NCBI GenBank assembly: GCA_964505195.1
Contig: CAZDGV010000001.1
Location: forward strand, 62,001 to 126,000
Length of the DNA: 64,000 bases
DNA from: CAZDGV01 sp964505195
GTDB lineage: Bacteria > Bacteroidota > Bacteroidia > Chitinophagales > Chitinophagaceae
Direction: 5' to 3'
This document shows positions 41,995-50,678 of this stretch, in pieces. How positions within the stretch are numbered: position 1 is the first letter of the stretch; every line of letters starts with the position of its first letter. Both the position numbers and the translations under genes were made by a program. Below the pieces are notes generated by a model that was not told where the DNA came from, made no database searches, and saw nothing but the letters and a program-made list of their open reading frames with translations.

Positions 41995-44306
41995 TGAAAC
42001 GGTATTTTTAAACTCAAGACCATATTTCTACCTGCCTCATCATTGAAATACCGAAAACGATTCATGTAATCGCGGTACCGCGTGTTGAGCAGGTTATGAA
42101 TCCGAAAGCCAAAGTTAAGGTGTTTTTTACCAATATGCAACAATGTTGCATATTCTAGATTTGTTAAAATGTATCCCTCCGGCGGGGGGAGATAATCGAC
42201 CGAGTTAACCGGTACCAATCCCTGCCTGCCCACCCAAGATACATTGGCGGTTAGGGAAGACTGACGAGGATGGCTGGTAGGCAAATACCAGATGAAATCG
42301 ATCTCGGCACGTTGTGCGGGCATTTGCTGCAGCCATGTACGGGCAGTAAGATCATAGGGCAGCAACAAAGAAATTTTACCATTCACCTCGGCCCGGGTAC
42401 TCAACACTTTACTAAACCGAATATCAGAGCCGGTGAGCAAAGCATTGGTTTGCATAAAACGAAAAGTGGGATAAGCACCCCGAAGTGTAAGTGTAGGTGG
42501 CAAACTCGGTACCAGATTAATGAAATTACGGATGTAATTACTGTAAACGGTAATACTAAATTGAAGAGTACTATCGTGCTTATACTGCAACTGTGTAGAA
42601 AAATTCCAGGCGGTCTCGCTGCGAAGGGAAGGATCGCCGATTTCAAAATTGGCTGTACCATGATGCAGTCCATTAACATAAAGTTCATTCACTGTAGGCG
42701 GACGCCATGCCAAGGCCGCATTCAACAACCAACTCACGCGTTCGCTGATAGGATATTGCATTGCCGCTGTTGCCGAAAGATTATTAAAGAATCGATCGGT
42801 TTGCGTAATCACGTTATTCTGATTACGAAATACGCGCAAGCTGCGATGATCGTATCGCAGGCCTGCTTCCAAGTTTACTTTTTCAAGTTTCCATTTTTCA
42901 ATGGCATAAGCTCCTAACATCCATGAGGTAAAATTGGGAATAAAAAAACGACTGCCATTCCATACGTTATCCTGTCGCTGTACCACAGCGCCCACTGTTG
43001 CATTCGGACTTACACCTGGTGCTTGTTCGTAGTTGATATCGAAAGTGGTAGTGCCAATGTTCAGATCCAGCTCAGGAGCATTGGTAACGAGTGCGCGATC
43101 GTACTCGCGACGAAAATTTTCTTGATGGGATAAAAGCAGATTCCATTTGTCGCCACTTTTCAGCTCCTTGCTTACCGTTGCTTTCATCAGGTAATGCGTT
43201 GCTTCCTGGCGCGGACGACCGATTTTATAAGAGAACTGATTGATGTTGAGCTGTGGTTCGCGCAGCGAGATTGCATTTTGCAAATCAGTAAGATTGCCAA
43301 CATGTGATCCCCAGAAAATGCCGAGTCTTGTATTAAAAGCACTTAAAAACAAATCGGCTTTCCATGCATCTTTTCGATATCCAATATTGGCTGAGTAATT
43401 CAACTCCTCCACACCCGTATTGTGCAGCCAGTATTGGGGCGTACGCGTGTTTCCTCCTTTTTTAGCAGTTACATGAGCACGCCAACTCCATGCAGGATTC
43501 CTGGAGAGATTTTGCTCCAGCATTACATTCATCACCGCCATGCGATTATTCGAAAAGAAAATACTGTTCACCTCACCATTCAAACCCGGCATACGGGGTA
43601 AGGCCTTTGGAGTAACCATTATTGCTCCACCAATAGCATCTGCACCATAACGAAGTGCGCCGGCACCCTTGAGAATCGTAAACCGATCTGCAATAAAGGG
43701 ATCAATTTCCGGAGCATGCTCGCTGCCCCATTGCTGCCCTTCCTGGCGTACGCCATTGTTTAGAATGAGTACACGCTGACTGTGCAAACCATGAATAACA
43801 GGCTTATAAATGGTGCTACCGGTTTGCAACACAGTAACACCCTCAGCTTTGCGAAGCACTTCACCCAAGGTCATGCCACGAGTGCGAAGTATATCTGCCT
43901 TGCTGAGTTCCGACTTTATCAATTCCGGTTGCTGATCTTTGCCTGCCTGCACAACAATTTCCTGCAGCTGATTGAAAGTATGCGGCATAGAAAAATTTCT
44001 CTGCATGCTGCTATCTAACTTCACTTTAAATTCAATGGGTAAACAGTCGGCATGGGTAAGCTGCAAAGTGTAAGTGCCGGAACATAAACGCTCTATACGA
44101 TAAAATCCATCCTGATTGGTGATGTAATATTTTCCCAGTTCTTTCAAAAAAATACTTGCACCAGGTAACGGCAAACGCGTATCCACATCTATTACCGTGC
44201 CCGATAGCTGAAACCGACATTCCTGTGCAGAAGCGGAAATACTTACAATGAATACGAACGCAAATAAAAAATGCTTCACGCTGCAAAGTTTGCATTTTTG
44301 AAGCAT
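41991..44306 (-). CDS. TonB-dependent outer-membrane receptor
   Basis: 771 residues from ATG 44306; GTG at 44279 gives a cleaner signal peptide (KHFLFAFVFIVSISASAQ) and may be the true start. It has a CarboxypepD_reg-like N-terminal domain (GTVIDVDTRLPLPGAS), a plug with EIVVQAG, LGEVLRKAEGVTVLQTG and QWGSEHAPEIDPF, then a barrel ending NMVLSLKIPFQ. It is a siderophore/metal-type receptor rather than a SusC. Partnered with the lipoprotein gene downstream. Substrate unknown; a metal ion or metal complex is a reasonable guess from the shared operator and His-rich neighbours. Confidence 0.9.
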   Translation of the reverse strand: MLQKCKLCSVKHFLFAFVFIVSISASAQECRFQLSGTVIDVDTRLPLPGASIFLKELGKYYITNQDGFYRIERLCSGTYTLQLTHADCLPIEFKVKLDSSMQRNFSMPHTFNQLQEIVVQAGKDQQPELIKSELSKADILRTRGMTLGEVLRKAEGVTVLQTGSTIYKPVIHGLHSQRVLILNNGVRQEGQQWGSEHAPEIDPFIADRFTILKGAGALRYGADAIGGAIMVTPKALPRMPGLNGEVNSIFFSNNRMAVMNVMLEQNLSRNPAWSWRAHVTAKKGGNTRTPQYWLHNTGVEELNYSANIGYRKDAWKADLFLSAFNTRLGIFWGSHVGNLTDLQNAISLREPQLNINQFSYKIGRPRQEATHYLMKATVSKELKSGDKWNLLLSHQENFRREYDRALVTNAPELDLNIGTTTFDINYEQAPGVSPNATVGAVVQRQDNVWNGSRFFIPNFTSWMLGAYAIEKWKLEKVNLEAGLRYDHRSLRVFRNQNNVITQTDRFFNNLSATAAMQYPISERVSWLLNAALAWRPPTVNELYVNGLHHGTANFEIGDPSLRSETAWNFSTQLQYKHDSTLQFSITVYSNYIRNFINLVPSLPPTLTLRGAYPTFRFMQTNALLTGSDIRFSKVLSTRAEVNGKISLLLPYDLTARTWLQQMPAQRAEIDFIWYLPTSHPRQSSLTANVSWVGRQGLVPVNSVDYLPPPEGYILTNLEYATLLHIGKKHLNFGFRIHNLLNTRYRDYMNRFRYFNDEAGRNMVLSLKIPFQ
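42110..42117 (-). promoter_or_regulatory. Predicted internal promoter for the lipoprotein gene
   Basis: Within the receptor gene the minus strand reads TAACTTTG, exact TAnnTTTG, 116 bp before the lipoprotein ATG. The 23-bp palindrome lies 15 bp upstream, over the expected -33 position. Confidence 0.4.
42132..42154. promoter_or_regulatory. Perfect 23-bp palindrome, shared box copy B, inside the receptor gene
   Basis: Arms AATATGCAACA and TGTTGCATATT around a single A. The core GCAACAATGTTGC matches the boxes in front of the receptor and the beta-barrel gene. Confidence 0.65.
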
Positions 44307-44312
44307 TGTTGC
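44300..44312 (-). promoter_or_regulatory. Shared palindromic box, copy C (TonB receptor)
   Basis: Minus strand GCAACAATGCTTC preceded by AAATATTT; it spans the upstream ATG candidate at 44306. About 17 of 20 bases match the region of copy A. Confidence 0.5.
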
Positions 44313-44367
44313 AAATATTTATGCGCCGCGCGGAAGGTGTATAGCTGCTTTTTAGAAAAGGCTTCCC

Positions 44368-45546
44368 CTAGGAAATACTTTCAATAATGCCTGCAATGCC
44401 TTGTCCGCCACCCACACAGGCAGTAACGATCCCATACTTTTTTTGGATGCGTTTCAAATCCTGAGCAATTTGAATGGTAAGCTTAGCGCCTGTGCAACCC
44501 AGTGGATGCCCCAGTGCAATTGCTCCGCCATTGATGTTAACGATATCTGGATTCAAGCCCGCTTCGCGGATAACCGCTAGTGCTTGTGCTGCGAAAGCTT
44601 CGTTGAGCTCTATCAGATCAATTTGCGAAAGATTCATGCCCGACTGCTTCAGCACTTTGGGGATGGCTTCTACCGGACCAATGCCCATCACACGCGGATG
44701 CACGCCGGCGGCTGCACAGTTTACCAATCGCGCAATCGGTTTTAAACCAAGTTCATTCACCATTCGCTCACTCATCACCACCACAAAAGCAGCACCGTCG
44801 CTGGTTTGAGATGAATTACCTGCGGTAACCGTACCGTTCTGCGCAAAAGCAGGTTTCAACTTCGCCAAGGCCTGAGGCGTTGTATCTGCCCTTACGCCTT
44901 CATCTGTATCAACCACATACTGCCTTGTGGCACGCTTGTTTTTTTCATTCAGGAAAACTTCCTCAACTGTGATGGGCAAAATACCCGGTTTAAAATAGCC
45001 GTTCTCAATGGCAGCTTTGGCTTTCATGTGCGACTGATACGCAAACTGGTCCTGATCTTCACGCGACACATTGTAATCCTTCGCCACTGCTTCGGCAGTA
45101 AGACCCATGCTGAGATAATAATCCGGCTCATCTTTTGCAATGGAATAAGCAGGTACCGTTTTCCAACCAGCAGTGGGAACCAAACTCATGCTTTCTGTTC
45201 CTCCGGCAACAATACATTCTGCCATGCCCATTCTGATTTTTGCTGTTGCAATGGCAATGGTTTCCAAACCACTGGCACAGTAGCGGTTTACTGTCATGCC
45301 GGGCGCATGAAAACCAATGGCCTTGGCTGCAATAATTCTTCCTACCTGCAAACCCTGTTCTGCTTCCGGCACAGCATTACCTACAATTACATCATCTACT
45401 CTTTTCACATCGAGTTGTGGCACAGATGCCAACAAACCCTTTATAACCTGAATAGCAAGATCATCGGGGCGTGTAAAACGAAACCCTCCTCTTTTCGACT
45501 TGGCTACAGCGGTACGATAACCGGCTACGATATATGCTTCCTGCAT
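44368..45546 (-). CDS. Acetyl-CoA C-acyltransferase (thiolase)
   Basis: 392 residues, normal length. It condenses or cleaves acyl-CoA (beta-oxidation or acetoacetyl-CoA formation). Active Cys90 in VNRYCASGLETIA, His in GGAIALGHPLGCTGA and the second Cys in TACVGGGQGIAG. The acyl-CoA dehydrogenase at 9.2 kb may act in the same pathway, but no enoyl-CoA hydratase or 3-hydroxyacyl-CoA dehydrogenase is adjacent. Confidence 0.94.
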   Translation of the reverse strand: MQEAYIVAGYRTAVAKSKRGGFRFTRPDDLAIQVIKGLLASVPQLDVKRVDDVIVGNAVPEAEQGLQVGRIIAAKAIGFHAPGMTVNRYCASGLETIAIATAKIRMGMAECIVAGGTESMSLVPTAGWKTVPAYSIAKDEPDYYLSMGLTAEAVAKDYNVSREDQDQFAYQSHMKAKAAIENGYFKPGILPITVEEVFLNEKNKRATRQYVVDTDEGVRADTTPQALAKLKPAFAQNGTVTAGNSSQTSDGAAFVVVMSERMVNELGLKPIARLVNCAAAGVHPRVMGIGPVEAIPKVLKQSGMNLSQIDLIELNEAFAAQALAVIREAGLNPDIVNINGGAIALGHPLGCTGAKLTIQIAQDLKRIQKKYGIVTACVGGGQGIAGIIESIS

Positions 45547-45666
45547 GGCGAATAATTTTAAATTAGTTGTTTATGCAACCTTTTGCATCAAAGATAATTG
45601 ATGCGCTCAAATCAGAATACGCTCTTCTGTTAAAAAATGTTTGTATTGCAAGCTATCTTCGTGCCT

Positions 45667-46710
45667 ATGTACCGCCTCCTTCGCGCTATGCTTTTCCTAT
45701 TCGACGCCGAACGGGTGCACTACTTTGCCATGAACAGCTTTCGCATGTTATGCAGTAGTGCCTGGATACGGACTTTGCTGGGAAAGCTTTATGCAGCCAA
45801 CACCACATCACCCATTACGGTATTTGGAATAAAATTTAGGAATGCCATCGGACTGGGCGCAGGATTCGACAAAAACGCTTTGTACCTGCGCGAGCTAGCA
45901 CTGATGGGATTTGGCTTTGTAGAAATTGGAACCGTTACCCCGGTTGCACAAACAGGCAATGAAAAACCAAGACTTTTTCGCTTGCCACAAGACCAGGCGC
46001 TCATTAACCGAATGGGATTCAACAACGATGGAGTACAAGCCATCCAACAAAGACTCCTGGCATGGCGTAATCAATCCCAAGCCAATGCGGAATTGCCCGT
46101 GATTATTGGCGGAAATATTGGCAAAAACAAAGTAACTCCGAATGAAGATGCTTGGAAGGATTATGAAATCTGCTTTAATGCGTTGTATGATGTAGTGGAT
46201 TATTTTGTTGTGAATGTGAGCAGTCCGAACACACCCGGACTGCGTGCTTTACAGGGGAAAGAAGCACTGGAAAAAATTCTTACCCATTTACAATTGCTGC
46301 GCACTGAAAAAAAATTGCGTAAACCTATTCTGCTTAAAATTGCTCCCGATCTCAACGAACATGAACTGCTGGATGTCACTTCGCTTGCAAAAGCAATTCA
46401 GCTCGATGGATTGGTAGTAGCAAACACAACCATTCAGCGCGACGGACTTTTAACCGATGCCGCAACGATTGAAAAAATAGGTGCAGGTGGACTGAGCGGT
46501 AAACCTTTGCGCAAGCGCTCCACCGAAATGATAGCGCTGATACAACGTGAAACACAAGGCACCATTCCCATCATCGCCAGCGGTGGTGTATTCAACGGAT
46601 CGGATGCAATTGAAAAATTCAAAGCAGGTGCTTCGCTCGTACAAGTATGGACAGGCTTCGTGTATGAAGGACCTGCCATCGTAAGAAAAATAATGAAAGC
46701 GTTGATTTGA
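45667..46710 (+). CDS. pyrD: Dihydroorotate dehydrogenase (quinone), class 2
   Basis: 347 residues from the ATG at 45667. FMN enzyme oxidising dihydroorotate to orotate, passing electrons to the quinone pool. The N-terminal helix YRLLRAMLFLFDAERVHYF is the membrane/quinone-binding part of class 2 enzymes. Further motifs: GLGAGFDKNA, VEIGTVTPVAQTGN, NRMGFNNDG, VNVSSPNTPGLR (catalytic Ser in this region), and IIASGGVFNG. It goes with the dihydroorotase at 33.6 kb. Confidence 0.96.
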   Translation: MYRLLRAMLFLFDAERVHYFAMNSFRMLCSSAWIRTLLGKLYAANTTSPITVFGIKFRNAIGLGAGFDKNALYLRELALMGFGFVEIGTVTPVAQTGNEKPRLFRLPQDQALINRMGFNNDGVQAIQQRLLAWRNQSQANAELPVIIGGNIGKNKVTPNEDAWKDYEICFNALYDVVDYFVVNVSSPNTPGLRALQGKEALEKILTHLQLLRTEKKLRKPILLKIAPDLNEHELLDVTSLAKAIQLDGLVVANTTIQRDGLLTDAATIEKIGAGGLSGKPLRKRSTEMIALIQRETQGTIPIIASGGVFNGSDAIEKFKAGASLVQVWTGFVYEGPAIVRKIMKALI

Positions 46711-46721
46711 GCGGAAGCTTG

Positions 46722-47753
46722 TTATTCAAACAAAGCAGACTGCGGACCACCGGAAGGTTTTTTCCCAAAATGCTCATAAGCTTTGGCTGTTACTTCCCTG
46801 CCACGGGGTGTGCGCTGCAGAAATCCTTCCTGAATCAAAAAAGGTTCATACACTTCCTCTAAAGTGCCCGGCTCTTCTCCTGCTGCAGTAGCAATTGTAG
46901 TGATGCCTACCGGACCCCCCTTGAATTTTTCAATGATGATCTGCAGAATTTTATTGTCCATCTCATCCAGTCCGTATTCATCTACCTGCAAAGCCTGCAA
47001 TGCATGTCGCGTAATGCCAATATCAATACTGCCATCATTGAGTACCATGGCAAAATCACGTACGCGACGCAGTAAACCATTAGCGATACGGGGCGTAGCG
47101 CGACTGCGCGCTGCAATTTCACGGGCTGCCTCCGAAGCAATGGAAACACCTAAAATACCGGCAGCACGCAGCACAATTTTTTGTAACACTTCCGCGGAAT
47201 AATATTCTAACCGGTTTTTGATGGCGAAACGCGATAGCAAGGGCGCAGTAAGCAAGCCGCTGCGTGTAGTGGCACCAATGAGCGTAAAGGGGTGTAGGTT
47301 GATTTGAATACTTTTTGCATTCGGACCGGTATCAATCATAATATCGAGTCGGTAATCTTCCATCGCCGCATAGAGATACTCTTCCACCACCGTACTTAAA
47401 CGGTGAATTTCATCAATAAATAATACGTCGTTGGGCTCAAGACTGGTAAGCAATCCGGCCAAGTCACCGGGCTTTTCTATCACCGGACCGGATGTTTCTT
47501 TGATCGCCACACCCATTTCATTGGCAACAATTCTGCTGAGCGTTGTCTTTCCAAGTCCGGGCGGACCATGAAACAACACATGATCCAAAGGCTCTCCGCG
47601 CATTTTTGCCGCACGAATAAAAATCTTGAGGTTTTCTATGATTTGCTCCTGACCGGAAAAATCAGCAATTGCCGCCGGTCGTATTGTGTTTTCGAATTCC
47701 TTTTCGGTGGGCGATAATGAATTAGAATCGTTATGTAAATGAGGATTAGGCAT
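46722..47753 (-). CDS. ruvB: Holliday junction branch migration ATPase RuvB
   Basis: 343 residues, normal length. AAA+ motor of the RuvABC resolvasome. Walker A GPPGLGKTTLS, Walker B LFIDEIHRLS, arginine-finger/sensor region GATTRSGLLTAPL SRF (read as GATTRSGLLT), and a C-terminal winged helix (IQEGFLQRTPRGREVT). ruvC is in the same window at 60.9 kb; ruvA is not. Convergent with pyrD, 11 bp apart. Confidence 0.97.
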   Translation of the reverse strand: MPNPHLHNDSNSLSPTEKEFENTIRPAAIADFSGQEQIIENLKIFIRAAKMRGEPLDHVLFHGPPGLGKTTLSRIVANEMGVAIKETSGPVIEKPGDLAGLLTSLEPNDVLFIDEIHRLSTVVEEYLYAAMEDYRLDIMIDTGPNAKSIQINLHPFTLIGATTRSGLLTAPLLSRFAIKNRLEYYSAEVLQKIVLRAAGILGVSIASEAAREIAARSRATPRIANGLLRRVRDFAMVLNDGSIDIGITRHALQALQVDEYGLDEMDNKILQIIIEKFKGGPVGITTIATAAGEEPGTLEEVYEPFLIQEGFLQRTPRGREVTAKAYEHFGKKPSGGPQSALFE

Positions 47754-47838
47754 GTATTTTACTCCGAAGAGTAAAAGTAAGCAAATATCATCTTTTGTTA
47801 CCCATCGAAAGCTGCTTCAGTCAGCAGTAATCACTCCA

Positions 47839-48540
47839 TCAGGAAACTACATACGACTGAAGCTGTAAGATCAGCTCCGGATCTGGACAATTCGACAAGT
47901 AAGCTTCTCTTTCTGAAAAACGGCAAACACCGGGATAATCGCCCTGATGTTCCTGCATATCTGCGATGATCTGAAAATGGAGATGTGGTGGCCATTGACC
48001 GTTTTCTGCCGGTACCCCAAAATGTGCAAATACTTCACCGCGATTAATATATTGACCTTCTGCGATTGCAAGATCACGAACACTCAAATGCCCATACAAA
48101 GTGTAGAACGGAATACCATCAAGCTGATGCAGCAGTATAATGGTGGCTCCATAATCGCCCATGCGATCATTGAAAGCGAAACTATGTACCATTCCGCCCA
48201 GCGGTGCAAATACCTTTGTACCTGCAGGCCCCCATATATCAACCCCCAAATGCAATCTTCTTGGTTCACCACCTTCCGGATCATTAAAAAGACTGCTGCG
48301 ATCGTACACCTTTCGCAATTCGGCATAACCTCCTATCCCAAAAACAGCTTGATGTGCCTTGATTTGCGCTTGCACCCATGCTTCGAGCAAGTCGATATCT
48401 TCCAATAGTTCTTTTGTAAGCTGCGTATTTGCTTCAGAAAAATCTAAGGCAACCAAACAGTCTTGCGGTTGCGATAAAGCAACGACCGGATGAAACAGAT
48501 GCGCATTCTTATTCAATACCGTAACCAGGGGCTGTAGCAT
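47839..48540 (-). CDS. M23-family peptidoglycan metallopeptidase
   Basis: 233 residues from the ATG at 48540, taken because the longer frame lacks a good signal. The zinc set of LytM/M23 proteins is present: HLGVDIWG (HxxxD), YTLYGHLS and PPHLHFQII (HxH). It should cleave peptide cross-links in peptidoglycan or similar substrates. No signal peptide is clear at either start, which is odd for a wall enzyme; the first 60 residues may hold an uncommon export signal, or the protein acts otherwise. Confidence 0.82.
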   Translation of the reverse strand: MLQPLVTVLNKNAHLFHPVVALSQPQDCLVALDFSEANTQLTKELLEDIDLLEAWVQAQIKAHQAVFGIGGYAELRKVYDRSSLFNDPEGGEPRRLHLGVDIWGPAGTKVFAPLGGMVHSFAFNDRMGDYGATIILLHQLDGIPFYTLYGHLSVRDLAIAEGQYINRGEVFAHFGVPAENGQWPPHLHFQIIADMQEHQGDYPGVCRFSEREAYLSNCPDPELILQLQSYVVS

Positions 48541-48784
48541 AATGCAATTTACAGAGAACGATGTAACCAATACAAACATTGAAAACGCTTCGTGCATGTT
48601 GCATATCCATAATGCAATGGATGTAGTGAAAAAAGCTGCGCCCTTTCTATCCAAATTTTTTCATACTCAAATAATCATTCCTGATTGGCATAGCCAAATA
48701 AAAAGAAAAAATATGTGAACAAAAAAAACTACCTTTACATCTCTTATCGTTATTGTTCCCTCTGTTTGCGACCCGTTCCAAATA
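48541..48784. other. Intergenic region between M23 peptidase and DEAD-box helicase genes
   Basis: No gene supported. Overlapping inverted repeats TTGCAT/ATGCAA and ATCCAT/ATGGAT lie at about 48598-48622, upstream of the peptidase start. A promoter-like TACCTTTA is at 48730-48737 on the plus strand, facing the helicase. An A-rich tract precedes it. Confidence 0.4.
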
Positions 48785-48841
48785 TTGTGATGCATAACTT
48801 AAGGCGGATAAAGTATCGTTGTTTCGATAGCCTTATCACAA
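48785..48841 (+). promoter_or_regulatory. Structured 5' leader of the DEAD-box helicase mRNA
   Basis: Three 5' segments, TTGTGA (48785-48790), TAAGGC (48800-48805) and TATCG (48814-48818), pair with one unbroken 3' segment CGATA-GCCTTA-TCACAA (48825-48841): 17 bp with two one-sided bulges. No T-run follows, so it is not a plain terminator. Confidence 0.55.
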
Positions 48842-48865
48842 TTTATTTACTTAAAAAAGAATCAT

Positions 48866-50098
48866 TTGAATTTTCAGGATTTAGCGCTCATGGAGCCGCT
48901 ATTGGCGGCATTGAGCAAAGAAGGGTACACCACCCCAACCCCCATTCAACAACAGGCCATCCCTTCCATTTTAGAAAGAAAAGATCTACTAGGTTGTGCT
49001 CAAACCGGCACGGGAAAAACGGCTGCGTTTACGCTACCGCTTTTACAACTCATGCATGGTGAAGAGGAGAAAAAGCCACTTTTGCGCACCCTTATTCTAA
49101 CCCCAACACGGGAGCTGGCCATTCAAATTGGCGAAAGCATTGCAGCTTATGGTCGTTACCTGCCGCTGAAACACCATGTTATTTTTGGAGGCGTATCACA
49201 ACACAGTCAGGTGCAGGCCATCCGAAACGGATTGGATATACTGGTAGCAACACCAGGCCGATTACTCGATCTGATGCAGCAAAAAGTATTGTCGCTCGAT
49301 CATATTCGTTACTTCGTATTAGATGAAGCCGACCGCATGCTCGATATGGGCTTTGTGCAGGATGTGAAGCGCATCATTGCCCGGCTGCCGCAAAAAAAGC
49401 AAACGCTTTTCTTCTCAGCCACCATGCCACCCGAAATTAAACAGCTGGCATCCATGCTGCTACACCATCCGGTGAAAGTAGAAGTTACACCCGTATCGTC
49501 TACTGCAGAAAGTATTGAGCAACATGTATATTTTGTTGAAAAGCATCATAAACAGTCATTGCTACTTGAGTTACTGAAAGATGAAAAAATCAAGTCGTTG
49601 CTTGTTTTTACCCAAATGAAACACGCGGCAGATAAGCTCTGCAAACAGCTACAGCGTGCCGGCATAGGTGCAGAAGCTATTCATGGTAATAAAACGCAAA
49701 ATGCAAGACAGGCAGCATTACGCAATTTTAAAAACGGTAAAACGAGAGTACTTGTAGCCACCGATATAGCAGCACGAGGTATCGATATTGATGAACTATC
49801 TCATGTGCTGAATTATGAACTTCCCAATGTGCCCGAAACCTATGTACACCGCATCGGCAGGACCGGCCGCGCAGGTATGGAAGGCACGGCATTGTCCTTT
49901 TGCGACTGGGGAGAAAAAACTTTTCTCTCAGATATTCAAAAGCTCATTAAAAAGCAAATACCCGTGGTGAAAGATCATCCTTTCGATGTGCCGGGCATGC
50001 ACAGCATCGCACCCAGCTCAACTGCAGGCAGCTTCCCCACCATCAGCAATGCAGGCAGAGGAAGAAGAGCGGGCAAAGTATTTATGCAGCGACGCTAA
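48866..50098 (+). CDS. DEAD-box ATP-dependent RNA helicase
   Basis: 410 residues from TTG at 48866. The TTG start keeps the conserved Phe of NFQDLAL ahead of the Q motif (GYTTPTPIQQQAIP); the next ATG at 48890 would remove it. Motifs: AQTGTGKTAAF, PTRELAIQI, DEADRMLDMGF, SATMPPEI, TDIAARGIDI and HRIGRTGRAG. The tail is short and basic (RGRRAGKVFMQRR). RhlE-like by general form. Its 5' leader of about 120 bp is structured, as often found for cold-induced helicases. Confidence 0.94.
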   Translation: MNFQDLALMEPLLAALSKEGYTTPTPIQQQAIPSILERKDLLGCAQTGTGKTAAFTLPLLQLMHGEEEKKPLLRTLILTPTRELAIQIGESIAAYGRYLPLKHHVIFGGVSQHSQVQAIRNGLDILVATPGRLLDLMQQKVLSLDHIRYFVLDEADRMLDMGFVQDVKRIIARLPQKKQTLFFSATMPPEIKQLASMLLHHPVKVEVTPVSSTAESIEQHVYFVEKHHKQSLLLELLKDEKIKSLLVFTQMKHAADKLCKQLQRAGIGAEAIHGNKTQNARQAALRNFKNGKTRVLVATDIAARGIDIDELSHVLNYELPNVPETYVHRIGRTGRAGMEGTALSFCDWGEKTFLSDIQKLIKKQIPVVKDHPFDVPGMHSIAPSSTAGSFPTISNAGRGRRAGKVFMQRR

Positions 50099-50112
50099 GC
50101 GAATTCCCTTTA

Positions 50113-50562
50113 CTATGGCAAAGCATAAACTTTGTTCTTACTTGCTTTGATCTGAATCTGCAATGCAACAGCAGGAAATGATAAGTTTCTGAAGTTGAAA
50201 CCTGCTTTTGTATTATGCAAGCGGGCAATCTGTTCCACTTTTAATCCAACTGCTTTTCCGGAACTTGATTTTTGGTCGGCGCTGCGTAAGGCAACACCTG
50301 CTATCAACGCAGCACCCCCACCGATCATCAACCCTGTTCCAACGGCTTTGCCGGGATAATAGGAATTATCCGACTCGGCAGCATATGAAATTACCCCTGC
50401 TGCAATGAGGCCAATACCGCCTATCAGCAAGAGTCTTGAAGCAGATACACTGCGAGCTTGGCTTTTACGATCATACTGGAGATTACTCACAGTATAAAAT
50501 TGCTGTGCACTTGCTTCAAAAAACCAAAGCAAGCAACTGAGTAACAAAAAATAAAATTTCAT
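50113..50562 (-). CDS. Uncharacterised exported/membrane protein
   Basis: 149 residues. Signal peptide (FYFLLLSCLLWFFEASAQ), then two hydrophobic Gly-rich segments, LLLIGGIGLIAAGVISYAA and GTGLMIGGGAALIAGVAL, and a C-terminal domain NTKAGFNFRNLSFPAVALQI. The Gly-rich pair suggests a small membrane-inserted protein. No family recognised. It converges with the helicase gene, 14 bp apart. Confidence 0.6.
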   Translation of the reverse strand: MKFYFLLLSCLLWFFEASAQQFYTVSNLQYDRKSQARSVSASRLLLIGGIGLIAAGVISYAAESDNSYYPGKAVGTGLMIGGGAALIAGVALRSADQKSSSGKAVGLKVEQIARLHNTKAGFNFRNLSFPAVALQIQIKASKNKVYALP

Positions 50563-50594
50563 GATTGCATTTTGGATCCAAATTAAATGGGCAC

Positions 50595-50645
50595 AAAAAC
50601 AAAAATGCTGACAATAATCGCTTCAAAAGCAAATCATCGTCAGCA
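50595..50645 (-). terminator. Intrinsic terminator after the 165-residue gene
   Basis: Outer stem TGCTGAC / GTCAGCA (50606-50612 and 50639-50645) with an inner GCTT/AAGC stem; on the minus strand it is followed by ATTTTTGTTTTTG. Confidence 0.75.
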
Positions 50646-50678
50646 CAGTGATGAAGGGATCGAAAAAGTTGTCTGTAA

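Noticed and set aside
45573..45588. Inverted repeat ATGCAA/TTGCAT between the thiolase gene and pyrD as a regulator site
   Set aside because: Only 6-bp arms and no second copy near a functionally related gene; too weak to support.
48715..49062. 115-codon frame overlapping the helicase start
   Set aside because: Crosses the structured leader and the helicase N-terminus in another frame; the helicase motifs are decisive.
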